Below are positions 32,533-41,958 of a stretch of DNA of 64,000 nucleotides, piece after piece. A model generated the notes under the pieces. It ran no database searches. It saw only the letters and a program-made list of their open reading frames with translations, and was not told the DNA's origin. Each line of letters begins with the position of its first letter. The first letter of the stretch is position 1. The DNA is from Azospirillum lipoferum 4B (GTDB lineage Bacteria; Pseudomonadota; Alphaproteobacteria; Azospirillales; Azospirillaceae): assembly GCF_000283655.1 (NCBI RefSeq), contig NC_016587.1:124001-188000 (forward strand), in the 5' to 3' direction. Both the position numbers and the translations under genes were made by a program.

Positions 32533-33933
32533 ATGAGCGAAGCCCATACCTTCCACCCCACGGTGCTGCGCGAGTACGACATCCGCGGCATCGTCGGCAA
32601 GACGCTGACCCCGGCGGACGCCCGCGCGGTCGGCCGTTCCTTCGGCACCGTGGTGGTGCGCAAGGGCGGCAAGACGGTCTGCGTCGGCTATGACGGCCGT
32701 CTGTCCTCGCCGGAACTGGAGGAGGCGCTGGTCGAGGGGCTGGTTTCCACCGGCCTGCACGTCCTGCGCATCGGGCTCGGCCCCACGCCGATGCTGTATT
32801 TCGCCACCCGCGACCGCGAGGCGGCGGCCGGCATCATGATCACCGGCTCGCACAACCCGCCGGACTACAACGGCATCAAGATGATGCTGGGCAAGGGTCC
32901 GGTCTACGGCCAGCAGATCCTGGAGCTCGGCACCATGGCGGCCAAGGCCGACTGGGAGCAGGGCCAGGGCTCGTCGGAGAAGATCGACGTCCAGGACGAG
33001 TATGTCGCCCGCCTGCTGAAGGATTATGACGGCACCCGCGACCTGAAGATCGCCTGGGACGCCGGCAACGGCGCGTCGGGCGAGATCCTGCGCCGCCTGA
33101 CCGCCAAGCTGCCGGGCACGCATGTCCTGCTGTTCGACGAGATCGACGGCAACTTCCCCAACCACCATCCGGACCCGACGGTCGAAGCCAATCTGGTCGA
33201 CCTGAAGAAGGCGGTGGCGGAGCATGGCTGCGACATCGGCATCGGCTTCGACGGCGACGGCGACCGCATCGGCGCCATCGACCACAAGGGCCGCGTGGTG
33301 TGGGGCGACCAGCTGGTCGCGCTCTATGCCGCCGACGTGCTGAAGAGCCATCCGGGCGCCACCATCATCGCCGACGTCAAGGCCAGCCAGGCCCTGTTCG
33401 ACGAGATCGCCAAGCATGGCGGCAACCCGCTGATGTGGAAGACCGGCCACTCGCTGCTGAAGGCCAAGATGGCGGAGACCGGCTCGCCGCTGGCCGGCGA
33501 GATGTCGGGCCACATCTTCTTCGCTGACAAGTGGTATGGCTTCGACGACGCGCTCTATTGCGGCGTCCGCCTCGCCGGGCTGGTCAGCAAGCTGAACACC
33601 ACGCTGGCGGACCTGCGCGACGGTCTGCCGGACATGGTCAACACGCCGGAGACCCGTTTCCAGATCGACGAGGAACGCAAGTTCGCCGTGGTCGAGGAGG
33701 TCAAGGGCCGCGTCAAGGCGTCGGGCGCCAAGGTCAACGACATCGACGGCGTCCGCGTGACGACCGACGACGGCTGGTGGCTGCTGCGCGCGTCCAACAC
33801 CCAGGACGTGCTGGTGGCGCGGGCGGAGTCCTACAGCCAGGACGGGCTGGAGCGGCTGAAGAACGCGCTGATCGAGCAGCTGGTGGCCTCGGGGCTGTCG
33901 GCACCGTCCTTCGAGGGCGGCGGGTCGCACTGA
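32533..33933 (+). CDS. Phosphomannomutase/phosphoglucomutase (AlgC-type)
   Basis: The 466-residue mutase interconverts hexose 1- and 6-phosphates, feeding GDP-mannose and UDP-glucose synthesis. It has the phosphoserine loop TGSHNP (catalytic Ser), the metal site FDGDGDRIG, a sugar-binding GEMSGHIFF, and a phosphate-binding [15 protein letters not shown] near the C-terminus. It follows ugd by 39 bp. Its symbol could be manB or algC; the family does not settle which. Confidence 0.92.
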   Translation: MSEAHTFHPTVLREYDIRGIVGKTLTPADARAVGRSFGTVVVRKGGKTVCVGYDGRLSSPELEEALVEGLVSTGLHVLRIGLGPTPMLYFATRDREAAAGIMITGSHNPPDYNGIKMMLGKGPVYGQQILELGTMAAKADWEQGQGSSEKIDVQDEYVARLLKDYDGTRDLKIAWDAGNGASGEILRRLTAKLPGTHVLLFDEIDGNFPNHHPDPTVEANLVDLKKAVAEHGCDIGIGFDGDGDRIGAIDHKGRVVWGDQLVALYAADVLKSHPGATIIADVKASQALFDEIAKHGGNPLMWKTGHSLLKAKMAETGSPLAGEMSGHIFFADKWYGFDDALYCGVRLAGLVSKLNTTLADLRDGLPDMVNTPETRFQIDEERKFAVVEEVKGRVKASGAKVNDIDGVRVTTDDGWWLLRASNTQDVLVARAESYSQDGLERLKNALIEQLVASGLSAPSFEGGGSH

Positions 33934-33938
33934 GGTTT

Positions 33939-33983
33939 GAGGGTGGGGTATTCAGGCTTTGGCTGACGAATACCCCCATCCTC
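33939..33983 (+). terminator. Hairpin after the phosphomannomutase gene
   Basis: Arms GGGGTATTC and GAATACCCC, extended on both sides by GAGG/CCTC pairing, begin five bases past the stop codon. No clear T-tract follows, so termination may need Rho or be weak. It also marks the junction to the AT-rich island. Confidence 0.5.
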
Positions 33984-33993
33984 TAATTAAGGA

Positions 33994-34893
33994 CTATTTC
34001 CGCCCTTGGATCAGGCTCTGAATGAAATCTGGGAGATCAGAGCGCTTTGCTACAATTCGTTCTGAGTGCTTAATTTTTTGACTGAGTAGTATGTTCGAAA
34101 ATCCTCCATCTCCACGCCAAACGTCGCAGTGAGGAATGTATATGGCATGCAGCATATCGACGAAATCTGATTTTCGGGGCTTGAACCCTTTGTCTCTGCT
34201 TGAGCGTCCGTGATACGCCTCTAGTATATCAACGAAATATTCACCAAGTATTTCTGGGCCAAATACGGATCTGATATTTAAACTTTCAAGAGATCTCACC
34301 TTATCTTTCCATTGGTCAACAATGGCCCCACTTCCGGGGATAGTTGTTTCTGCTAGTTCGGGCCTGCTGTTGTAAAGTGCGACAAGCTTCTTGAGATCTT
34401 CCTTTGCTTTCTGCAGGGCCGCTTGGTGCTGCCCACATATTTTCGCGAAATCCTCAGAAAATTTTCTAACTTTTTCAGTCATGTCATGCCCGAGATTGAC
34501 ATATGTGTTTGATTTTCCGATAGAAAAGAAGGTGATCATAAATGCCCTTGGGTCTTGGAGTATTTTTTTATCCGCAGTTTTTTCCCATTCTAGAGGATAC
34601 CAGCGACCGTCGTTTGTAAAAACATCGCCATCTAGATTTTCAGGGAATCTAAATGCATTATTCCCGCAGATTTTATGAATAGTATTCATTCTGTTTATTC
34701 TATCTTGAAAATGCTCTGGCGAAAAATCCTGCATTAGTTCAAATAAATTTTGGAACGAAAACCCTATAACAATTTCTTTTTCATGTAATTTTCTCATTAG
34801 AAAATCGTAGACAAAGGCGTCTTTTGCGTTCATTTGATCTGATGAGAACGCTGAATAGTCATTCGTGTCTAGGTAAATTACTAATGGACGCAT
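33994..34893 (-). CDS. PIN-like domain protein in AT-rich island
   Basis: The 299-residue protein starts IYLDTNDYSAF (D9, N11), as in PIN nucleases. Near its C-terminus it has KSDFVDMLHAIYIPHCDVWRGDG, giving candidate active-site residues D246, D257 and D262. The middle (residues 40-235) is long, helical and Lys/Glu-rich. AGGGAGG precedes the ATG. Its codon use is much richer in A and T than all neighbours, indicating recent transfer. No antitoxin-like partner is visible. It may be a solitary RNase or a defence effector; the biochemical role is unproven. Confidence 0.65.
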   Translation of the reverse strand: MRPLVIYLDTNDYSAFSSDQMNAKDAFVYDFLMRKLHEKEIVIGFSFQNLFELMQDFSPEHFQDRINRMNTIHKICGNNAFRFPENLDGDVFTNDGRWYPLEWEKTADKKILQDPRAFMITFFSIGKSNTYVNLGHDMTEKVRKFSEDFAKICGQHQAALQKAKEDLKKLVALYNSRPELAETTIPGSGAIVDQWKDKVRSLESLNIRSVFGPEILGEYFVDILEAYHGRSSRDKGFKPRKSDFVDMLHAIYIPHCDVWRGDGGFSNILLSQKIKHSERIVAKRSDLPDFIQSLIQGRK

Positions 34894-35109
34894 TAAGTTC
34901 CTCCCTCTAAGGTTGTAACTAAAAATATATGTTAGATTTTACTCAAAGACAGAAAATTAGTGTTAGGGCAAGTTCCTAGAAAGATAGGGCGGCGCTACAG
35001 GGAAAACACATTTTCTCTTTGCTAAATCTAAGTTTTACGAATTCAAAGTACGTGCTTAGGAGGATAGCAGCAATCTCTTCCCAGAGCGACAGGGCGGTGG
35101 CTCCCGACC

Positions 35110-36237
35110 CTATCTGAAACTCGCCAAATGCCGCCTGAACCGCGCCAGGCTCCAGGCGAAGAACAGCGCGCCGATCCCGGCGGTGGCGGCGAACCTGGGC
35201 CACACCACGTCGAAGCCCGCCCCGCGGAACAGGATGGCCTGGGCGAAGGCGACGAAATGGGTCGAGGGTGACAGCTGCATCGCCGTCTGCAGCCAGTCCG
35301 GCTCGCTTTCCAGCGGGGTGAAGCCGCCGGACAGCATGTTCATCGGCAGCACGATCAGGATGAACAGCAGGCCCAGCTGCGGCATCGACCGCGCCACGGT
35401 GCCGAGGAAGATGCCGAGCGCCGTCGCGAAGAACAGGTACAGCGCCGTCCCCGCCAGGAACAGCGGCACCGATCCGGCCAGCGGCACCGACAAGAGGCCG
35501 CGCAGCACCGCATAGAGCGCCACCAGCGTCAGCACCAAAATCACCGCGCCGTTGGCCAGCACCTTGGCGGCCATGATCTCGGCCGGGCGGACCGGCATCA
35601 CCAGCAGATGTTCCAGCGTGCCGTGTTCGCGCTCGCGGATCAGGGCGGCGCCGGCCAGCAGCACCGCCAGCATGGTGACGTTGCTGACCACCGACATGGT
35701 GCCGGTGAACCATTTGGTGTCCAGCGCCTCGTTGTAGGCGACGCGGACCTGCAGGCTGACCGGGGCGGCGGTTCCCTCGGCCTCTCGGCGGACGAAGCGG
35801 CCGACCTCGTCATCGACGATGCCCTGGATGGTGCCGGCGCCGATGCCGGCCTGCATCATCGCGGTGGCGTCGATCAGCAGCTGGATCGCCGGGCTGCGGC
35901 CGGCCAGCACGTCGGCCTGGAAGTTCGGCGGGATGTCGAGGACGAAGGTGTAGCGGGCCGAATCCATCGCCGGATCGACTTCGGCATGGCCGATCATCGC
36001 CGGGGTCTGGAACTCGGGGCCATGGAAGCTGGAGGCCAGACGCTGCGACAGGGTCGAGCGGTCCTCGTCGACGATGGCGATGGCGGCGTTGTGCAGTTCG
36101 TGCGAGATGCCGGTCGCCTGGGAGTAGACGGAGAAGGTGAAGGAATAGACGACGAAACCCAGCATGAAGACGTCGCGCAGCAGGCTGATCCACTCCTTGC
36201 GTGCCAATGTCAGGCTGTTGCGGAGGAAGCGCGTCAT
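35110..36237 (-). CDS. ABC-2-type permease (YhhJ-like), second membrane subunit of an exporter
   Basis: The 375-residue protein has one N-terminal membrane helix, a periplasmic domain of about 140 residues (HELHNAAIAIVDEDRSTLSQRLASSF), and a cluster of five membrane segments in the C-terminal half. LIREREHGTLEHLLVMPVRPAEIMAAK is the ABC-2 signature. It is the last gene of a minus-strand run: HlyD protein, RbbA-like fusion, this permease. It starts three bases after the fusion's stop. The gap 34894-35109 is AT-rich and contains no gene. Confidence 0.9.
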   Translation of the reverse strand: MTRFLRNSLTLARKEWISLLRDVFMLGFVVYSFTFSVYSQATGISHELHNAAIAIVDEDRSTLSQRLASSFHGPEFQTPAMIGHAEVDPAMDSARYTFVLDIPPNFQADVLAGRSPAIQLLIDATAMMQAGIGAGTIQGIVDDEVGRFVRREAEGTAAPVSLQVRVAYNEALDTKWFTGTMSVVSNVTMLAVLLAGAALIREREHGTLEHLLVMPVRPAEIMAAKVLANGAVILVLTLVALYAVLRGLLSVPLAGSVPLFLAGTALYLFFATALGIFLGTVARSMPQLGLLFILIVLPMNMLSGGFTPLESEPDWLQTAMQLSPSTHFVAFAQAILFRGAGFDVVWPRFAATAGIGALFFAWSLARFRRHLASFR

Positions 36238-36240
36238 GGC

Positions 36241-39096
36241 TCAGCGCTCCTGTTTCGGCAGGAAGGCGACGCCGAGCGCCAGGAAGACGGGGATGAAGGC
36301 GGCGGTTGCCAGGATGAAGGGGAGAAGTTCGGCCAAGCCCAGGCCCTTGGTGAAGGCGCCGACGGAGATCTTCAGGAAATGGGTGGTCGGGAACAGCGTG
36401 CCGAACAGCCACGCCCCGCCTTCCAGCGTCGCCACCGGCTGCAGCATGCCGGAGAATTGCGTCGCCGGCAGCATGGTGACGATGGCGGTGCCGAACACCG
36501 CCGCCGTCTGGGTCGCGGTGAAGACGGAAATCAGCAGCCCCAGCGCCGTGGTCGCCACCACATAGACCAGCCCGCCCAGCAACAGCCCGAACAGGCTGCC
36601 CTTCACCGGCACGCCGAACAGGGTGACCGCCATGACGACCATCAGCAGCAGGTTGAAGGCGGCCAGCCCGATATAGGGCAGCTGCTTGCCCAGCAGGAAT
36701 TCCAGCCGCGTCACCGGGGTGACGTAGAGGTTGGTGATGGAGCCCAGCTCCTTCTCCCGCACCACGCCGAGCGCGGCGAGGATGGCGGGGATGAAGACCA
36801 GCAGCAGGCCGATGGTGCTGGGCACCATGGCGTCCAGGCTGCGGAAGGCCTGGTTGTAGCGGTAGCGCATCTCCACTGTGGCGGCCGGGGCGGGCAGGGT
36901 GACGCCGGACGCGATGGCGGCATCCTGGATGAAGCGCTGGTGCAGGCCGGAGACGTAGCCCTGGATCGTCTCCGCCCGGAAGGGCATGGCGCCGTCGATG
37001 CGCACCGCCACCTCCGGAGTTCTGCCGCGGCGGAGGTCGCGGCCGAAGCCCTCGGGGATCTCGATGGTCAGCGACGCCTCGCCCCGTTGCAGGCGCAAGG
37101 ACAGGTCGCGGGCATCCACGGCCGGCGGGGTGGCGCGGAAGCTGCGCGAGCCGTCGAACTGCTCGATATAGGCGCGGCTTTCCGGCGTGCGGTCGTGGTC
37201 GAGCACGGCGAAGGTCAGGTTCTCCACATCCATGGTGATGCCGAAGCCGAAGACCAGCATCAGCAGCACCGTGCCGAGCAGGGCGACGGTGAGGCGGACG
37301 GGGTCGCGGCGCAGTTCGAGGGTTTCGCGCCATGCGTAGGCGAGAAGGCGGCGGCGGGAGAGGGGGATGCGGGGCGAAGGAGCGGGATTTCCCGCGTGGC
37401 CGTCGTTTTCGGCGAAGACCGCCTGTCCGCAGCGACCGTCATTCCCGCGAAGGCGGGAATCCACCCGGTTCAGCGCTTTGGTGGCAGAGTTTCCTGGATC
37501 CCCGCCTTCGCGGGGATGACGTGCTTGTGAAGGAAGGGCATCGGTGGTGTTGGAGGGTGCTTCCTCCCCCTCTGCCTGCTCCATAAATCCGATGAAGGCG
37601 TCGTCCAGGCTGTCGGCCTGCTGTTGGCGGCGCAGTTCGTCGGGCGGGCCGGCGGCGATGACGCGGCCGGCGTTCATGAAGGCGACCCGGTCGCAGCGCG
37701 CCGCCTCGTTCATGAAATGGGTGGAGACGAAGATCGTCACCCCCTGGTCGCGCGACAGCGCGATCAGGTCGCGCCAGAACTGGTCGCGAGCCACCGGATC
37801 GACGCCGGAGGTCGGTTCGTCGAGGATCAGCAGCTCCGGTTCGTGCAGGATAGCAACGGCCAAGGACAGCCGCTGCCGCACGCCCAGCGGCAGGCGGTCG
37901 GCCACCGCGTCGATGTAGGGGGACAGGCCGAAGCGCTCCACCAGTGCCGCCAACCGGGTGTCGGCATCCGCGAGGTCGAACAGCCGGGCGTGCAGGTCCA
38001 GGTTCTGGCGCACCGTCAGCTCGCCATAGAGCGAGAAGGCCTGCGCCATGTAGCCGACGCGGCGGCGGCTTTCCAGATCGCCGGCATCCACCGGCTTGCC
38101 GAACAGCCGCGCCTCTCCCGCCGTGGCGGGCAAGAGACCGGTCAGCATCTTCATGGTGGTGGTCTTGCCGCAGCCGTTGGATCCCAGGAAGCCGAAGATC
38201 TCGCCGCGGCCGATGCGGAAGCCGATGTCCGACACCGCGGTGAAGTCGCCGAAGCGGCGGGTCAGGCCGATGGCCTCGATGGCGGGTTCGGCTCCGGCCG
38301 GCTCGGGCGGGCGGGGCGGCACGATCAGGCGTCGATGGCCGCGCCGGGCATCCTCCGGCAGCAGGGCGACGAAGGCCTCCTCCAGGTCGGCGGCGCCGGT
38401 CTGCGCCTTGACCGCGGCGGGGGTGTCGTGGGCCAGCAGGCGGCCGGCGTTCATCATCACGACCCGGTCGAACCGCTCCGCCTCGTCCATGTAGGAGGTG
38501 GCGACCAGCACGGTCATGCCGGGGCGGCCGGCGCGGATGCGGTCGATCAGCTCCCAGAACTGGCGGCGGGAGAGCGGATCGACGCCGGTCGTCGGCTCGT
38601 CGAGGATCAGCAGGTCGGGGTCGTGCAGCAGGGCGCAGCACAGGCCGAGCTTCTGCTTCATGCCGCCCGACAGCTTGCCGGCCGGGCGGTCGGGGAAAGG
38701 GGCGAGGCCGGTGGCGTCCAGCAGGTCGGCGATGCGGTGCCGGCGCTCCGCGGCGTTCAGGCCGAACAGGCGGCCGAAGAACTGGAGGTTCTCGGCGACG
38801 CTGAGGTCTGCATAGAGGTTGCGGCCGAGACCCTGCGGCATATAGGCGATGCGCGGCTGGAGGGCGGCGCGGCCATGGCGGTCGGCGACGTCGGTGCCGA
38901 GAACGCGGACGCTGCCCTGCTGGATCTTCTTGGCGGTGGAGATCAGCCCGAGCAGGGTCGATTTGCCGACGCCGTCCGGGCCGATGATCGCGACGCTGAC
39001 GCCGGCGGGAATGTCGAGCGATGCGTCCTCCAGCGCCACCGTCCCGCCATAGCGGTGCCGCACGCCGGACAGCGAGACGGCGGGGGCGGGGGTCAT
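36241..39096 (-). CDS. RbbA-type fusion: two ABC ATPase domains and an ABC-2 permease
   Basis: A 951-residue protein. The first ATPase has Walker A GPDGVGKST (39-47), signature LSGGMKQ, and Walker B LLILDEPTTGVDP. The second has GSNGCGKTT, a degenerate signature PLGVRQR, and LLILDEPTSGVDP. After a linker come one membrane helix, a periplasmic domain, and a membrane cluster with VVREKELGSITNLYVTPVTRLEFLLGKQLPY. This layout matches RbbA/YhiH multidrug exporters, driven by both ATPase halves. Residues 526-554 in the linker are encoded by an inserted palindromic repeat (see the separate entry). Overlaps the HlyD stop by four bases. Confidence 0.9.
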   Translation of the reverse strand: MTPAPAVSLSGVRHRYGGTVALEDASLDIPAGVSVAIIGPDGVGKSTLLGLISTAKKIQQGSVRVLGTDVADRHGRAALQPRIAYMPQGLGRNLYADLSVAENLQFFGRLFGLNAAERRHRIADLLDATGLAPFPDRPAGKLSGGMKQKLGLCCALLHDPDLLILDEPTTGVDPLSRRQFWELIDRIRAGRPGMTVLVATSYMDEAERFDRVVMMNAGRLLAHDTPAAVKAQTGAADLEEAFVALLPEDARRGHRRLIVPPRPPEPAGAEPAIEAIGLTRRFGDFTAVSDIGFRIGRGEIFGFLGSNGCGKTTTMKMLTGLLPATAGEARLFGKPVDAGDLESRRRVGYMAQAFSLYGELTVRQNLDLHARLFDLADADTRLAALVERFGLSPYIDAVADRLPLGVRQRLSLAVAILHEPELLILDEPTSGVDPVARDQFWRDLIALSRDQGVTIFVSTHFMNEAARCDRVAFMNAGRVIAAGPPDELRRQQQADSLDDAFIGFMEQAEGEEAPSNTTDALPSQARHPREGGDPGNSATKALNRVDSRLRGNDGRCGQAVFAENDGHAGNPAPSPRIPLSRRRLLAYAWRETLELRRDPVRLTVALLGTVLLMLVFGFGITMDVENLTFAVLDHDRTPESRAYIEQFDGSRSFRATPPAVDARDLSLRLQRGEASLTIEIPEGFGRDLRRGRTPEVAVRIDGAMPFRAETIQGYVSGLHQRFIQDAAIASGVTLPAPAATVEMRYRYNQAFRSLDAMVPSTIGLLLVFIPAILAALGVVREKELGSITNLYVTPVTRLEFLLGKQLPYIGLAAFNLLLMVVMAVTLFGVPVKGSLFGLLLGGLVYVVATTALGLLISVFTATQTAAVFGTAIVTMLPATQFSGMLQPVATLEGGAWLFGTLFPTTHFLKISVGAFTKGLGLAELLPFILATAAFIPVFLALGVAFLPKQER
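37437..37521. repeat. Palindromic repeat element inserted in-frame in the RbbA-like gene
   Basis: Eighty-five bases. Its ends are inverted copies: CGTCATTCCCGCGAAGGCGG at the left, and the complement of CGTCATCCCCGCGAAGGCGG at the right. The middle is GC-poor. Each arm can also fold by itself into a hairpin (TTCCCGC/GCGGGAA). Read through, it encodes the HPREGGDP peptide seen with this repeat class. It keeps the host frame open. Confidence 0.85.
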
Positions 39097-40112
39097 GAGC
39101 GGGGACCTTGGGTGGAGGAGAGGGGCACCTCCCGCGTCAGGGTCGATTCCAGCCAGTCGGGCCAAGCCGCCTTGTCGTCCAGCTTCACATAGGCCATGCC
39201 GGTCAGGCCGGTCTTCACCCGCTCGATGTAGCGGGTCACCAGCGCTTCGGGGACGCGGGCCTTGACGCGGAACATCATGCGGTCGCGTTCGGACTTGGTC
39301 TCCACCTGCTTGGGCGTGAACTGGGCGCGCGGGGCGACGAAGGTGACGGTCGCGGGAATCGCCGTGTCGGGAACGGCGTCCAGCAGGATGCGGGCGTCGG
39401 CGCCGAGCGCCAGGTTTCCGGCGGTGTCGGTCGGCAGGAAGAAGGTCATGTAGACGTTGGACAGGTCGAGCAGCGTTGCCGCCTTGCCGCCGGCCGCCAG
39501 CACCTCGCCGGGTTCGGACAGGCGGTAGAGGACGCGGGACTTGCTCGGGGCCTTCAGCACGCCGTCGGCGACCAGATCGGTCAGCCGGTCGACGTCGCCG
39601 GCCGCGGCGGCGATGGATTCGTCGGCGCTGGCGAGGTGGCTCTTGGCGGCGTCGAGCGCGGCGTCGGCGGTGCGGCGGCTGTTGCGGGCCTGATCGACGC
39701 GCTGTTCGGCGACATGGCCCTTGCCGAACAGGATCAGCGCCCGTTCCATCTCCTTGGCGGCGAAATCGGCCTCGCTGGCGCGCTGGGCGACCAGGGCGAC
39801 GGCTTCCTCGCGGGCGCGGCGGGTCTGGCGCAGCTGCGCCTCGGCGGAGCGGAGCTGCGCCTCCAGGTCGCGGGTATCGAGCGTGGCGATGACGGCGCCG
39901 GCCTCCACCAGATCGCCCTCCTGCACCGGGATGGTCAGGACGCGGGCGGCGTATTTGGTGGCGACGTCGATCTCGTTCGCCTCGATCCGGCCATTGCCGG
40001 AAGCGAAGCCGGCGGGCAGGCGGTTGCCCTGCATCGCCCGCCAGCCATAGGCGGCCCCGGCGCCGAGCAGCGCCAGCAGGGCCAGGGCGATGAGAACACG
40101 CTTGACGGTCAT
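39093..40112 (-). CDS. HlyD/EmrA-type membrane fusion protein
   Basis: The 339-residue periplasmic adaptor has one N-terminal membrane helix (residues 5-22) and a lipoyl half-motif (YAARVLTIPVQEGDLVEAGAVIATLD). A long coiled-coil hairpin rich in Ala, Arg and Glu follows (residues 80-150), and beta-barrel strands after it. It heads the exporter operon. An outer membrane partner is not adjacent, so a generic TolC is presumed. The 40113-40349 gap upstream shows no gene or clear operator. Confidence 0.9.
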   Translation of the reverse strand: MTVKRVLIALALLALLGAGAAYGWRAMQGNRLPAGFASGNGRIEANEIDVATKYAARVLTIPVQEGDLVEAGAVIATLDTRDLEAQLRSAEAQLRQTRRAREEAVALVAQRASEADFAAKEMERALILFGKGHVAEQRVDQARNSRRTADAALDAAKSHLASADESIAAAAGDVDRLTDLVADGVLKAPSKSRVLYRLSEPGEVLAAGGKAATLLDLSNVYMTFFLPTDTAGNLALGADARILLDAVPDTAIPATVTFVAPRAQFTPKQVETKSERDRMMFRVKARVPEALVTRYIERVKTGLTGMAYVKLDDKAAWPDWLESTLTREVPLSSTQGPRS

Positions 40113-40349
40113 GGCTGCGCTCCCTTGCCTGCTTTGTCGTCAATGTCCGGCATGCGACGCAGGGTCAACAGAGCTTTCCCGATCGGTGTCTGTCGCCACA
40201 AGATGTCGAAGCGTCAGCATGGGGACAGTCTACGACAGGCCGCGCCGAACAGAGACGCCCAGCCTGCGCGCCAGCCATTCCCGCCCTTGCGCGTCGCGTT
40301 TGATCCCGATCATTGGCAGGGCGGGGCGGCCGTGCTTATGGGAGCGGGG

Positions 40350-40844
40350 CTATCGCCCCAGAGTCTGCCTGACCCACCCCACCAGCGCCGGCAGCGGCAT
40401 GGCGCCGGCCGTGCGGGCGATCTCGCGGCCGTGATGGACCAGCACCAGCGACGGGATGCTGCGGATGCCGAACCGGGCGGCGAGGTCCGGCGAAGCCTCC
40501 GTGTCGATCTTGGCGAGGCGGAGCCGGGGTTCCAGCTGTGCCGCCGCCTGGGCGAACACCGGGGCCATCATGCGGCAGGGACCGCACCAGTCGGCCCAGA
40601 AATCGATCAGCAGGGGCAGGTCGCCGCGTTCGGCATGGGCGGCGAAGCGGCTGGCGTCGAGCGCCACCGGCTTGCCTTCGAACAGCGGCTTGCCGCAGCG
40701 TCCGCATTTGCCGCCGCCGAGCCGGGCCGTAGGCACGCGGTTCAGGGTGTCGCAGTGCGGGCAGGCGACGTGCAGGCTGTCGGCGCCTGTGGAAGACTGG
40801 GTGCCTGTGGAAGAATGGCCTGAAGACTGGGCGGTGGTCGGCAT
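40350..40844 (-). CDS. trxC: Thioredoxin 2
   Basis: The 164-residue protein has a zinc-binding ribbon with CPHC (28-31) and CGRC (47-50), then the thioredoxin fold with active site WCGPC (86-90) and cis-Pro SIPSL. This is the TrxC arrangement, a redox-resistant thioredoxin. Residues 8-21 are a Ser/Thr/Gly-rich N-terminal stretch encoded by a short imperfect tandem repeat. It seems to be a single transcription unit. Confidence 0.92.
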   Translation of the reverse strand: MPTTAQSSGHSSTGTQSSTGADSLHVACPHCDTLNRVPTARLGGGKCGRCGKPLFEGKPVALDASRFAAHAERGDLPLLIDFWADWCGPCRMMAPVFAQAAAQLEPRLRLAKIDTEASPDLAARFGIRSIPSLVLVHHGREIARTAGAMPLPALVGWVRQTLGR

Positions 40845-40963
40845 GGCGGGGCTCCTTCCCCTGGCAGCGGTTCCACCGTCGATGTATGGGGCCGGGGCCA
40901 TCCGCTCAAGGTGGGCCGCTCAAGGTGGGCCGCCCAAGGTGGGATGCCCAAGGCGCACGGTGC

Positions 40964-41218
40964 CTACTCCCGCCGGCCCATCAGCCCTTCCAGCTTGGCG
41001 AAATCCACATACTGCGCCGGCCGGTCCTTCAACAGGTCCGGGGCGGCCTGGGCATTCTCCCGCGCGCATTCGGCGACATAGCGGGCCAAGAGGTCGCGCA
41101 TGACCTCGGCCAAAGGCGTCTGCCGCTGGCGTGCGTAATTCTTGGCGACATCTTTGATTCGGCGATCAACGCGCAAAGAGATCGTCGCCTTCTTTGGATG
41201 AAATGGATCTCCGATCAT
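40964..41218 (-). CDS. Small ribbon-helix-helix-like protein, antitoxin-like
   Basis: Eighty-four residues: KKATISLRVDRRIKDVAKNYARQRQTPLAEVMRDLLARYV fits a beta strand and two helices like CopG/ParD antitoxins, followed by a polar tail. There is no adjacent toxin gene. Its ATG overlaps the stop of the metal sensor frame by four bases. The region is moderately AT-rich. Function is unknown. Confidence 0.65.
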   Translation of the reverse strand: MIGDPFHPKKATISLRVDRRIKDVAKNYARQRQTPLAEVMRDLLARYVAECARENAQAAPDLLKDRPAQYVDFAKLEGLMGRRE

Positions 41219-41958
41219 GACGATCCCCCACCAATCTTGCCGATCCTCGTCATTTGGATATGCCGGATCGGCGGTGGATACAAGGATCGTCGGGAAGAGG
41301 GGAGATAAATCTTGGGGATGATAACTTGTGAATTTGTGTGGATAAAATTTCCGCTGGTTTTCTTCTCCACAGAATCTGTGGATAGATGTGTGTGCAATCC
41401 CCGAACAGAATCATCCACATCCTTCGCGCCAGCCTGTCCGGCCTGTGGATGACTGGGTTTGCTTATTTTTTTAGGCATTGCTGGCATGCCGGGGGAACCC
41501 GGACCGCCGACCAGCCGCAGGCGGCCGGCGGGGGACAGGTCGGGCAGGATGGAGAGGACGGTTTCCTCCGTCAGCTCGATCATCTGGCGGCGCTTGGCGC
41601 GGGCCGCTTCGGTCGCGACGCGCAGGGAGTCGTAGTCGACGGGCTCGGCCTGCAGCAGGGCGCGCACCCGCTGCCCGGCCTCGCGGTATTCCCCGGTCAG
41701 CGCGTCATAGCGCGGGCGCAGCGGCTCGAAGGCGGCACGCAGGCGCCGGGCGTCGGCATCGGTGAGGTCGGCGGCCATCCGCTCGACGAAGCGGTCGGGC
41801 ATCGGCTGGTGAGGGGACTGGTGGAACGGCGGGGGAGACTGGCGGACGGTCGCGACCAGCATCGCGCCCAGGAACAGGTTCAGCGCCAGCGAGACCAGCG
41901 CCAGCATGCGCAGGCCCGGCCGCCGCAGGAATTGACGGAGCGCGGCGAAACCGCTCAT
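41215..41958 (-). CDS. Periplasmic heavy-metal sensor-like protein (Metal_resist family)
   Basis: The 247-residue frame has an N-terminal membrane helix (LALVSLALNLFLGAMLVATV), a helical periplasmic domain with FVERMAADLTDADARRLRAAF, and ERTEE-type helix EAARAKRRQMIELTEETVLSIL. That resembles CnrX/ZraP-like sensors, which regulate ECF sigma factors. The last 80 residues after PAMPKK are Ser/Lys/Ile-rich and unlike the rest. It follows the anti-sigma-like gene with a four-base overlap; the three genes form an ECF regulatory unit. Confidence 0.75.
   Translation of the reverse strand: MSGFAALRQFLRRPGLRMLALVSLALNLFLGAMLVATVRQSPPPFHQSPHQPMPDRFVERMAADLTDADARRLRAAFEPLRPRYDALTGEYREAGQRVRALLQAEPVDYDSLRVATEAARAKRRQMIELTEETVLSILPDLSPAGRLRLVGGPGSPGMPAMPKKISKPSHPQAGQAGAKDVDDSVRGLHTHLSTDSVEKKTSGNFIHTNSQVIIPKIYLPSSRRSLYPPPIRHIQMTRIGKIGGGSS

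Noticed and set aside
29926-33930. A 1334-codon minus-strand open frame across galU, ugd and the mutase gene
   Set aside because: Antisense shadow without recognisable motifs or ribosome-binding site.
34976-35713. A 245-codon minus-strand frame reaching into the AT-rich gap
   Set aside because: It is out of frame with the ABC-2 permease it overlaps and has no domain. The permease frame at 35110-36237 accounts for the coding signal.
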